Shown: positions 57,095 through 64,000 of the stretch, piece by piece
How the letters are laid out: each line of letters opens with the position of its first letter
How positions within the stretch are numbered: the stretch's first letter is position 1
NCBI RefSeq assembly: GCF_001552785.1
Contig: NZ_KQ959486.1
Coordinates: 35,039-99,038, forward strand
Direction: 5' to 3'
Origin: Atopobium deltae
GTDB lineage: Bacteria > Actinomycetota > Coriobacteriia > Coriobacteriales > Atopobiaceae
Length of the DNA stretch: 64,000 nt
The notes under the pieces: model-generated
Database searches by the model: none
What the model saw: the letters and a program-made list of their open reading frames with translations, nothing else
Told to the model about the DNA's origin: nothing
Translations under genes and position numbers: made by a program

Positions 57095-58642
57095 CTACGC
57101 ATCCATTGTAGCGGACTGCGCGGACGATTCATTTTCCGTTGGGTGATATTCACGAGGAAGATGCAAGGTAAAGGTTGTGCCCTTCCCGAGTTCCGATTCA
57201 ACCGAAATATATCCGTGGTGCCTGTCGGCGATTTCTTTAGTCACTGCCATGCCAACGCCAAGGCCTCCCGAAACGCGTTCGCGACTTGCCGACGAGCGCC
57301 AAAAACGGCTAAACACGCGCGAGAGATCCTCTTTTGCAATACCAATGCCCGTGTCCGAAACCGAAATCCACACGTCATTGCGCTGTTGCCCAACGGTCAC
57401 AACCACCCAGCCTCCTTCGGGCGTATAGCGCATCGCATTGGACATAAAGTTGATGACGGCCTGGTTGAGCATGTCGCGATCAACCTCGGCAAAAATTTCT
57501 TCTTTGGTGGCATCCACCACAAAGCGAAGCCGCAGGTCATGGTCCGAAAACAGCTGCTCTTGACTCGAGACAATGCCGCGCACAAGTCCTACGATGTCGG
57601 TCTTCTCGGGCTCAAACTTCATCGAGCCGCTCTCCATACGCGACAGCGCAAGCATTGCCGAGACAAGCCGAGAAAGGCGTCGGGTTTCCGAGGCAAGCGT
57701 ACCGAGCCGCTCGTCGTCGCGCGGGAGCACGCCATCCTGCATGGCTTCGACTGTGGCAAGCATCGCCATGAGTGGAGTGCGCAGTTCATGTGCCACATCG
57801 TTGGTGAGGCGTCGCTCGAGTTGCAGGTCCTTCTCGAGCGAGGTGGCCATGTCGTCGAAGGTCTCACCCAGCTGACCGATTTCGTCCTGGCCCGTCAGGC
57901 CGCTGCGCGCCGAAAGCTCGCCGTTACGAATCAAACGCGCGGTCGACGTGATGCGTCTGATGGGGTCCGCAAAGCCACGCGAAATCAAGTAGCCAATAAT
58001 GCTGGCGATAAGAACGGCAATAATCGCAGCTAAACCAATGGCCATGTAGGAATTAGTGCGGAAGTCCGCATCGTTTTTGGTTAAAAAGGTGTTCGAGCCG
58101 CGCACCCACAAGCGCACGCGCCCCACGACCAACCCGTCCGAGGTCACTACATCGGAACTCACGATGGAGTCGGACGATCCAGCTTCCGCGAGCTCAAGCG
58201 ATGCATCGGCGGTGTTGCGCTTGTACTGCGACATGTTAAGGCTCAAGTAGATGGACTGACCCTCTTCGTTGAGCACCTGCACACCCACGTCCGAAGGAGT
58301 CCCCACCGAGGCAGCAATGGACGACAAGACATTGTGAGTCCACATGCGATTTGCCGACTCATATTCGCGCGCCAAAATTTCGGCAGTCGAGTGTGCCACA
58401 CGCTGCAGGTTTGCGCGGGTGTAGCGTTGAAATTGAGCTTCCCATACCACCGCAAGTACGATGAGCAGCACAAGCACGCTCATAATTGCGGTTGCCGAAA
58501 AACCCAAGGTCAGGCGCTTGCCAAAGGTATCACGCGCCGTTTGACCAGGGCGCGTGGTCTTCCAAGCAGCTTTTGTAGAGTCAGAAAAGGACTCGCCCGT
58601 GTTTTGCTGGCGAGCCCTTTTTCCTATAACGAAGTTAGCCAT
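57095..58642 (-). CDS. OmpR-type sensor histidine kinase
   Basis: 515 residues. A basic N-terminus with two helices (about 47-67 and 205-225) framing an outside sensor domain of about 135 residues (SVGTPSDVGVQVLNEEGQSI), a HAMP linker (GFADPIRRITSTARLIRNGE), H-box in NDVAHELRTPLMAML, and the ATPase motifs NFMSNAMRYTP, DTGIGI and GGLGVGMAV. Autophosphorylates on His and passes phosphate to the regulator upstream, 88 bp away. The signal is unknown. Contains one GGTCTTCTCG copy read as Glu-Lys-Thr at 57599. The stop is followed by the purC start region, 98 bp away. Confidence 0.95.
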   Translation of the reverse strand: MANFVIGKRARQQNTGESFSDSTKAAWKTTRPGQTARDTFGKRLTLGFSATAIMSVLVLLIVLAVVWEAQFQRYTRANLQRVAHSTAEILAREYESANRMWTHNVLSSIAASVGTPSDVGVQVLNEEGQSIYLSLNMSQYKRNTADASLELAEAGSSDSIVSSDVVTSDGLVVGRVRLWVRGSNTFLTKNDADFRTNSYMAIGLAAIIAVLIASIIGYLISRGFADPIRRITSTARLIRNGELSARSGLTGQDEIGQLGETFDDMATSLEKDLQLERRLTNDVAHELRTPLMAMLATVEAMQDGVLPRDDERLGTLASETRRLSRLVSAMLALSRMESGSMKFEPEKTDIVGLVRGIVSSQEQLFSDHDLRLRFVVDATKEEIFAEVDRDMLNQAVINFMSNAMRYTPEGGWVVVTVGQQRNDVWISVSDTGIGIAKEDLSRVFSRFWRSSASRERVSGGLGVGMAVTKEIADRHHGYISVESELGKGTTFTLHLPREYHPTENESSAQSATMDA

Positions 58643-58677
58643 CTACGTACTTTTCCAGCCGTTCGTGTACTTTTTCG

Positions 58678-58728
58678 GCGGCGGACGCCGTCTGCGACAG
58701 CGGGACCACCTTCAGCGGCGGACGCCGT
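58678..58728. repeat. Direct 14-bp repeat between the two-component genes
   Basis: GCGGCGGACGCCGT at 58678-58691 and 58715-58728. Each copy contains CGGCG-GA-CGCCG, a small palindrome, so each can form a hairpin on either strand. Both sit in the 88-bp gap between the regulator stop and the kinase start. Confidence 0.85.
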
Positions 58729-58730
58729 TT

Positions 58731-59456
58731 TTACTTCTCGTCGTCGGCATCGAGCGGAGCGTTTGAGCCCTCAAAGCGATAGCCCACGCCGTGCACGGTG
58801 TACAGCCAGCGCGGAACACGAGGATCGTCGCCAAGCTTTGCGCGAAGGTTCTTCACGTGCGAGTCAATCGTGCGCTCATAACCCTCAAAGTCGTAACCCA
58901 GGACCTTCTCGACAAGCTCCATACGAGTGTAAACGCGTCCTGGATAGCGTGCGAGCGTGGTCAAAAGCTTAAACTCAGAAGCCGTCAGGTCAATCTCGTT
59001 GCCCTCGACTGTTACCTTGTGACCAGAAATGTCAATGACAAGGCTCCCAAAATCGAGCACCTCTACCTGGGGCTCTGCCTCGGCGTGGGCGCGGCGCAGC
59101 AAAGCGCGAACGCGTGCCACCAACTCGCGGGGCGAGAAGGGCTTGATCAGGTAGTCATCGGCACCGAGCTCAAGACCCACGATGCGGTCTTCTACCTCGC
59201 CTTTTGCAGTAAGCATAATGATGGGGACATCCGAAGTGTCACGAATGGCGTGGCACACACGCTCACCCGAAAGCTTGGGAAGCATCAAGTCAAGAATAAT
59301 GAGGTCAAAGCTATGTTTTTCGAACTCTTCCATAGCAGATTGCCCATCGCCAACACCGCGCACCAGGTAATTCTCGCGCTCAAGGTAGGCGGTCACGGCA
59401 TCGCGAATAGGCTTCTCATCCTCTACGAGCAAAATCTTTTTTACATCCGAAGCCAT
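58731..59456 (-). CDS. OmpR/PhoB-family response regulator
   Basis: 241 residues. Receiver: VEDE (acidic pocket), phosphorylated Asp-56 region in IILDLMLPKLSG, Lys in YLIKPFSPREL. The winged helix starts near residue 130: LVIDISGHKVTVEGNEIDLT and the recognition helix ERTIDSHVKNLRAKLG with the wing HGVGYRFE. DNA-binding partner of the kinase gene that follows. AGGAGATTAC-type site before the ATG at 59456. The C-terminus is short and acidic. Confidence 0.95.
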   Translation of the reverse strand: MASDVKKILLVEDEKPIRDAVTAYLERENYLVRGVGDGQSAMEEFEKHSFDLIILDLMLPKLSGERVCHAIRDTSDVPIIMLTAKGEVEDRIVGLELGADDYLIKPFSPRELVARVRALLRRAHAEAEPQVEVLDFGSLVIDISGHKVTVEGNEIDLTASEFKLLTTLARYPGRVYTRMELVEKVLGYDFEGYERTIDSHVKNLRAKLGDDPRVPRWLYTVHGVGYRFEGSNAPLDADDEK

Positions 59457-59609
59457 AGTAATCTCCTCTTATAGTCTTTTGTAAACCCTTGCATCTTTCA
59501 TAAGCGGCGTCTATATACTACACCCCTTATTGCCGATAAGGTCGATAAAGGTCCATTCTTTTTTCACATTCTACCGCAGATAGCGCAAAAATTCATCCCC
59601 TGCGCAACG

Positions 59610-60956
59610 CTATAAGGTAAACGAACGCACAACGACGGCGGAAGGATATCCAGTGCCTTTATCTTTGATGGTCGAGAAGGTCACGAAGTTGTCAGCTGTT
59701 CCCTCACGCGCGGGATATTCTCCGTAATCGAGGCTTCGGTCATTGGCTGTTAAAACAGCGTAAGTTTTTTGTTTGGTATCGACCACAAAGTATGAGGCCT
59801 TGCTTTTTATGATGTAGATACCCGCTTCGGTGCCACAAGCTGCAGCAGCTGGTTCGCGCAGCAGGCCGATAAAGCCCTGGCTTTTGCCACCGATATAGGT
59901 TCCCATTTTACCCAGCTGCCCGCCAGAAGCATAGCTTGCCTCAATCGAGAAGACGAACTTATCGCCAATGCGCGTAGCATAAAAAGGCTTAACGCTGGTA
60001 GGAAGCGTGAGTTGATCAACCGCGGAGGCGAGTTTGTTTTGGAAGTCGTAGCTCGCGATGCTATAGAGCACGCCCGACTTTGCAGGTACGCGCGGGGCCA
60101 CGGTGAGCAGCGATCCCGAAACGGCGGGTTCAATCCCAAAGCGGCCGGGGCTTTCGATCACAACTTTTGCCTGGTCTGACTGCAGTTTCCAGAGGTAAGC
60201 CTTGGAGTTTTCGCGTCGTTTTTTGCCACTTGCTGAGGGGCTGACCTGCCAAAAGACATAGTCTTGCCAGCACGCAAGCTGCGGCGGATCGTAGTCGGCG
60301 TTCGCTTCCCAGAGCTTGGTGGGAGCGGCTGCTGGGGTTGGTGTGGCTGCGGCGCTCGCCACAGCTGTGCCTTTCGACAGCACGTCCTTCGACAGCACGG
60401 CCTTCTCGCCTTTTGCAGCTCCCGATCCGCTTGCCGCACTCGTACCACCCGCAGAAAGCGCCTGCGCATACACAACCCACGCGCGTGAAACAAAGTTGAG
60501 CTCCACCCACGCATACACGCTGTCCGAGCAGCGCGCATCATATATCACCCACGAAGCGTCCATTTGCGTGGCGCATTTGGGCACGACATCGTGCAAGGCA
60601 CCCGTTTTTGTCGAGAAGATCGCGCCCTTGATAGGTTGTGCTGCCGTCGCACCAGGCGCGAGCACCGCGCAATACTCCCCTTGTGCGGGACGCACAATAC
60701 AGCCGAGCGGAAGATTCCAACTACCAGCCTCTTTGTAAGAAAAATCGACCTGCTTATAGCTGTCAAGAATATTTTTGATTGCGCCTTCCGAAACAACAGT
60801 CGGCGAACTCGCATCGCTACCAGACTTTTTGCAGCCGCTTAAGTTCGACAAGACAACACTGGCCACCGCAACAGAGGTGGCTGTGGCAGCGGTGGTCGCA
60901 ACAAAGCTACGCCTGCTCATGTGCTTGCACTTATCTGTCTGTTGTTTCTCGCTCAT
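59610..60956 (-). CDS. Tat-exported lipoprotein of unknown function
   Basis: 448 residues. The N-terminus has SRRSFVATT (Tat motif SRRxFV) and a hydrophobic core of TAATATSVAVASVVLSNLSG ending in the lipobox LSGC at Cys-42. The Tat motif plus lipobox predicts a folded, lipid-anchored protein outside the membrane. The mature domain has many short beta-type lines (EYCAVLAPGAT, VWYAQAL, YFVVDTKQKTYAVL), consistent with a beta-propeller, and an Ala/Thr/Pro-rich insert around 175-215. No catalytic motif seen. Monocistronic; it starts 51 bp from the purB stop on the same strand. Two Met starts are possible (M1, M13). Confidence 0.78.
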   Translation of the reverse strand: MSEKQQTDKCKHMSRRSFVATTAATATSVAVASVVLSNLSGCKKSGSDASSPTVVSEGAIKNILDSYKQVDFSYKEAGSWNLPLGCIVRPAQGEYCAVLAPGATAAQPIKGAIFSTKTGALHDVVPKCATQMDASWVIYDARCSDSVYAWVELNFVSRAWVVYAQALSAGGTSAASGSGAAKGEKAVLSKDVLSKGTAVASAAATPTPAAAPTKLWEANADYDPPQLACWQDYVFWQVSPSASGKKRRENSKAYLWKLQSDQAKVVIESPGRFGIEPAVSGSLLTVAPRVPAKSGVLYSIASYDFQNKLASAVDQLTLPTSVKPFYATRIGDKFVFSIEASYASGGQLGKMGTYIGGKSQGFIGLLREPAAAACGTEAGIYIIKSKASYFVVDTKQKTYAVLTANDRSLDYGEYPAREGTADNFVTFSTIKDKGTGYPSAVVVRSFTL

Positions 60957-61006
60957 GCTGATACCTGCTGATGTCCATGTAACCGCTCTTAGAATTCTAA
61001 GCGTTG

Positions 61007-62350
61007 TTAGAACTCAAGGTTCTGAAGGCGGTCAAACACCACATCGATGCGGCCCAAGAACGAACGTGGATCAAAAACGCGATCGAGCTCGTCCTTACTC
61101 AAGCTGCAACGCTTATCGTCCAACAGCTTTTGTTCAAAACTTGTTCCTTGCTCACACTGCTGAATTTCTCGCCAAGTTGCCATAGCGTTGTCCTGCACGA
61201 TCTTGTAGGCCTCTTCGCGGGTAATGCCTGTGTTAACAAGGCGCAACAATACTTTTGACGAGAAGATCAATCCGCGTGTCTTATGCAAATTTGCCAGCAT
61301 TTGCGCAGGATAGAGCACCAAACCATCCACAATACGAATCAGGCAGTTCATCATGTGGTCGAGGGCAATAAAGCTGTCCGCCTGCGCCACGCGCTCGGCC
61401 GAACTGTGCGAAATGTCGCGCTCGTGCCACAGAGCCACGTTATCAAAGGCGACCTGCGCATTTGCCTTGACGACACGCGCAAGACCGCAGACCTTCTCGA
61501 CCGTAATGGGATTGCGTTTGTGCGGCATGGCCGACGAACCCTTTTGCCCTTTGCGGAAAGGCTCCTCCGCCTCGAGGGTGTCCGTCTTTTGCAGATTGCG
61601 AATCTCAGTCGCAATACGCTCGCAACTGGCGGCCACGGTTGCCAAAACACCAGCTAAATAGGCATGATGATCACGCGAAATAACCTGTGTGGACAGCGGG
61701 TCATGCACAAGGCCAAGGCGCTTGCAAACGTACTCTTCCACAAAGGGATCAATGCTCGAATAGGTTCCCACCGCGCCCGAAATCGCACCAAAAGCAACGT
61801 TTTTGCGAGCATCCTCCAGACGCGTCAGATCGCGCTTAAGCTCCCAAGCCCAGCTTCCAAACTTCATACCAAAGGTCATGGGTTCGGCGTGGATGCCGTG
61901 GGTGCGCCCGACGCAGAGCGTATCCTTCTCTTCAAACGCGCGGCGTTTGCAAATACTTCCCAGCTTTTTGCAGTCTTCGATGAGAAGATCGCAGGCTTGC
62001 GTCAGCTGATAACACAGTGCGGTATCACCCAAATCGGAACTCGTCATGCCATAGTGGACCCAGCGACTTGGCTTGGGTTTATTGGCAGGAGCTGCGGCGT
62101 CGATGTAGGAAGCCATGTTGGTTAAAAAGGCGATGACGTCGTGGTTGGTGACTGCCTCGAGGGCGTCGACCTCGTTTGCATTAAACGCGGCATGGTCGCG
62201 AATCCACTGCGCTTCCTGCTTTGTGATGCCCGTCTTGCCAAGCTCTGCCTGGGCCTCGCAGGCCAACACCTCAATCTCTTGCCAGATCTTATACTTATTC
62301 TCGAGGGTAAAAACATAACCCATTTCGGGACGCGTATAACGCTCAATCAT
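61007..62350 (-). CDS. purB: Adenylosuccinate lyase
   Basis: 447 residues from the ATG at 62350 (AAAGGA site; the longer frame to 62383 has no homology). Fumarase/aspartase fold: HYGMTSSDLGDTALCYQL, VGRTHGIHAEPMTFG with the catalytic His, the signature SSAMPHKRNPITVEKVCG containing the catalytic Ser, and an SSAERVAQADSFIALDHM helix. Cleaves SAICAR and adenylosuccinate to release fumarate. The C-terminal helical domain ends RIDVVFDRLQ. The gene is separated from the small gene at 62758 by 407 bp. Confidence 0.96.
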   Translation of the reverse strand: MIERYTRPEMGYVFTLENKYKIWQEIEVLACEAQAELGKTGITKQEAQWIRDHAAFNANEVDALEAVTNHDVIAFLTNMASYIDAAAPANKPKPSRWVHYGMTSSDLGDTALCYQLTQACDLLIEDCKKLGSICKRRAFEEKDTLCVGRTHGIHAEPMTFGMKFGSWAWELKRDLTRLEDARKNVAFGAISGAVGTYSSIDPFVEEYVCKRLGLVHDPLSTQVISRDHHAYLAGVLATVAASCERIATEIRNLQKTDTLEAEEPFRKGQKGSSAMPHKRNPITVEKVCGLARVVKANAQVAFDNVALWHERDISHSSAERVAQADSFIALDHMMNCLIRIVDGLVLYPAQMLANLHKTRGLIFSSKVLLRLVNTGITREEAYKIVQDNAMATWREIQQCEQGTSFEQKLLDDKRCSLSKDELDRVFDPRSFLGRIDVVFDRLQNLEF

Positions 62351-62757
62351 GTGGTGTCCTTTCTGGATCCTTGTGGCGTCCAAGCACTACGGGCACAGCA
62401 AGGCGCTGCGGTCTCGCAGTAAGATGCTGCAATCACAGGTGTGAGTGTACGTAGGCATCGTGGTACTGACACAAATTGCCAGCAGCATACTCACCCACTT
62501 ACAGTGTACTCGTAAGCCTCTAGCGGCGCTCATTTGTAACTTGTTGTTTTTAATTTTTCATATCTGGTGTGGAGGGGTCGCCGTGGCGGGGCGTGGTGCT
62601 GCGTCTGTGGCTTGAGGCAGCGCTGCTGCTTGACGGTCTTCTCGGTACGTCGTCCACAGTTCGCGGGGCTGCTCAGTACAGTCACCTAATTATCTACAAG
62701 CAAACTTTAATATCGTGCCAAAAAGCCTTTATACTTGAAATAAAAGAGGACTAGTTT
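62351..62757. other. Divergent gap between purB and a small gene
   Basis: 407 bp with no supportable protein. GGTCTTCTCGGTA at 62635-62647 is an intergenic copy of the dispersed motif. Upstream of the small gene TATACT lies at 62730-62735 with a weak -35 (TTTAAT) 18 bp before it. GCTGCGGTCTCGCAG near 62406-62420 has short dyad symmetry. Confidence 0.6.
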
Positions 62758-62973
62758 ATGAAATATGATGTTGATTATGATTTTCCCTATGAGCGCACCA
62801 AAGAGGGTACACCTATTGTTCCTGCGGGCACCTATGAGCAGGATGGATTGTATGTATTGCCCAACGGCCGCTATATGCCACCTGGCGCTTATTATTATCC
62901 CGAAAGCGGCTGTGATATTATCTACGAGCCGATTCGTTTGGATTTATCGTCGCTCGATCGCCTAGAGTTTTAA
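62758..62973 (+). CDS. Small protein of unknown function
   Basis: 71 residues; AGAGGA lies 9 bases before the ATG. Rich in Tyr/Asp/Gly/Pro, with VPAGTYEQDGLYVLPNGRY and PPGAYYYPESGCD. The Gly/Pro/Tyr repetition suggests a beta-hairpin-like small protein; no family recognised. The frame is free of other features and the codon use is normal. It precedes tRNA-Lys, which is on the other strand. Confidence 0.6.
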   Translation: MKYDVDYDFPYERTKEGTPIVPAGTYEQDGLYVLPNGRYMPPGAYYYPESGCDIIYEPIRLDLSSLDRLEF

Positions 62974-62986
62974 AGCAAAAAAATGA

Positions 62987-63062
62987 TGGTGGGACGTTAG
63001 GGAATCGAACCCTAGACCTTGAGATTAAAAGTCTCCTGCTCTACCAACTGAGCTAACGTCCC
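62987..63062 (-). tRNA. tRNA-Lys (anticodon TTT)
   Basis: Minus strand: acceptor GGGACGT/ACGTCCC, D arm GCTCAGTTGGTAGAGC, anticodon stem GGAGA with loop CTTTTAA, T arm CTAGGGTTCGATTCCCTA, encoded CCA at 62987-62989. Confidence 0.95.
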
Positions 63063-63117
63063 CCGAAATATGCTGGATTATTGTACCACGTCCGCGCCTT
63101 GTTTTGTTAAAAAATGT

Positions 63118-63621
63118 CTAAATAGCAAAGAGCGTGGGGTTATCGGTGTCCTGTTCATCACTTAAACAAAAACTGAGCGCCTCGTCGAGGTAATGCGCCA
63201 AAAAATTAACTTCCTCATAGCGGTTAATGGGAAACGAAATAATCTTTCGCCAAAACTTTTTGTTGCGCACCATCAGCGCCGCGTAGAGCCAGGAATGCGT
63301 AATAGTTGCCAGCGTAAAGCCCCGCTGCAGATACCACTGTGCGACATTTTGCGCCTGGTATTCTCGCAGGAAACTTTTAACTTCGCTGCTCGACTCGAGC
63401 GGGTACTCTGGGATGATATAACCCTCGTGGCGCGCGACATCCCAAATCACATCGTCGCTCTTCTCGAAAAACGCAAAATCCTGCTGTCCCACCTCGGCTA
63501 CGAGGTGCACCAGCGCGTCGGAGGTAATACCTTTCGGGAGGTGGTAGATGCCATCACTATCACGATATTGATTAAAAAGTTCAAGGATCCGCACGGCCAT
63601 TGGTGCCATCAGACGAGCCAC
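63118..63621 (-). CDS. Protein of unknown function
   Basis: 167 residues from a GTG at 63621 (GAGGAG seven bases upstream; the later ATG at codon 5 is an alternative). The line DSDGIYHLPKGITSDALVHL and the C-terminal NRYEEVNFLAHYLDEALSFC are the most structured parts; no membrane segment. Not recognised. It is preceded by the terminator that ends the degenerate surface gene, and the stop is 55 bp from tRNA-Lys. Confidence 0.6.
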   Translation of the reverse strand: MARLMAPMAVRILELFNQYRDSDGIYHLPKGITSDALVHLVAEVGQQDFAFFEKSDDVIWDVARHEGYIIPEYPLESSSEVKSFLREYQAQNVAQWYLQRGFTLATITHSWLYAALMVRNKKFWRKIISFPINRYEEVNFLAHYLDEALSFCLSDEQDTDNPTLFAI

Positions 63622-63635
63622 GCTTACGCCTCCTC

Positions 63636-63660
63636 AAAAAATAAAGGGCCACTGGCCCCG
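63636..63660 (-). terminator. Terminator between the surface-protein remnant and the next gene
   Basis: On the minus strand GGGCC and GGCCC pair around AGT, then TTTATTTTTT. It overlaps the ribosome site region of the gene at 63118-63621. Confidence 0.75.
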
Positions 63661-63764
63661 TGTATCATCGGTCATCTTATTGAGATGGCTCTCCTAAATG
63701 AAAATAGAATTTATCACAGTTATGCTGGTTTGAAAAGAAGAATTTTGTCCAATTTTTTCGGGTT

Positions 63765-64000
63765 TTACAAATTTTTTATCGTGCTGGTGCGGGAGGGCAT
63801 TTTCGCAGGTAAATGCATTGTTTGCCGAGAATGGCATGCCTTCGTAACCTTAACGGACGTCTTAGGAATTTCCTGCTTATTGGTTATGGTAATCAAGCCG
63901 TCGGTGTTGGACTCAACTTCGGAGGTGTAGCCGTCAACCTTCTCTTCGACAATGGTATAAACGTAGTCTGGGAAGTAGAAAAATGAGTGTCGCACCAAAC
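63765..64000 (-). pseudogene. Degenerate 3' end of a Cna-B-type surface protein (cut by window edge)
   Basis: From the right edge the minus strand reads a Cna-B domain end: YVYTIVEEKVDGYTS and VESNTDGLITITNKQE, followed by IPKTSVKVTK, which is the start of the next Cna-B domain (usually KVTKxW). Then the sequence breaks down into unrelated residues and a stop at 63765, with no sorting signal. The preceding HSFFYFPDY appears to be a shortened version of the usual loop. A frameshift or deletion is likely; the rest of the gene is outside the window. Cna-B domains form the stalks of surface adhesins and pilins. Confidence 0.65.

Overview
The window looks like a chromosomal segment of an anaerobic actinobacterium of the class Coriobacteriia (Atopobiaceae/Coriobacteriaceae-like). 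The reasons are the mid-range base composition, the actinobacterial fhaA-fhaB-pstP-SEDS-PBP-pknB cluster, fermentative pyruvate formate-lyase, an agmatine deiminase energy pathway, very Ala-rich proteins, and cell-wall proteins with sortase-type tails. The taxonomic placement is inference from gene content; no 16S gene is present.

Layout. 0-9.7 kb: a GntR-type regulator cut by the window edge, tRNA-Leu, then a minus-strand housekeeping run (Ppx/GppA phosphatase, FtsB-like protein, MazG, Mfd), the divergent DNA-repair gene nth, and convergent mutY with an Rrf2 regulator. 9.7-14.4 kb: tRNA-Asp, a membrane protein, recR-ybaB-dnaX. 14.4-18 kb: a pyruvate formate-lyase locus in which the enzyme is encoded in two pieces (large subunit without a glycyl-radical domain, plus a separate 83-residue glycyl-radical protein) with its activase. 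18-21.2 kb: DedA, SRP RNA and a decayed region holding a frameshifted surface-protein gene and an IS256-type transposase remnant. 21-29.6 kb: pgi, thioredoxin, a phosphodiesterase, queT with a LytS/LytT-type two-component pair. 29.8-38.1 kb: agmatine deiminase, putrescine carbamoyltransferase, an antiporter, a membrane-bound LuxR regulator (AguR-like), purH and carbamate kinase; together these convert agmatine to putrescine with ATP formation. 38.4-43.9 kb: a DUF2207 membrane protein, tRNA-Ser, tRNA-Arg, serS, tRNA-Leu and small genes. 44-54 kb: the Ser/Thr kinase, FHA, phosphatase and cell-wall cluster, in which the SEDS glycosyltransferase and class B penicillin-binding protein are fused into one 974-residue protein. 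54-55.4 kb: a low-GC, gene-poor accessory patch with small genes and strong hairpins. 55.4-64 kb: purC, an OmpR-type two-component system, a Tat lipoprotein, purB, tRNA-Lys, small unknowns, and the degenerate end of a Cna-B surface protein running off the edge.

The least expected signal is not a gene. The 10-mer GGTCTTCTCG occurs 15 times on the two strands (about 0.1 expected by chance for equal base use), in all three codon registers, in both orientations and in four intergenic regions, usually extended to GGTCTTCTCGNYA; many near-copies sit beside it. This is the profile of a dispersed DNA-level signal such as an uptake sequence. Other second-look items are the split pyruvate formate-lyase, the SEDS-PBP fusion, a MutY-like protein without iron-sulfur cysteines and with Glu in place of the catalytic Asp, and many short degenerate tandem duplications at gene ends.
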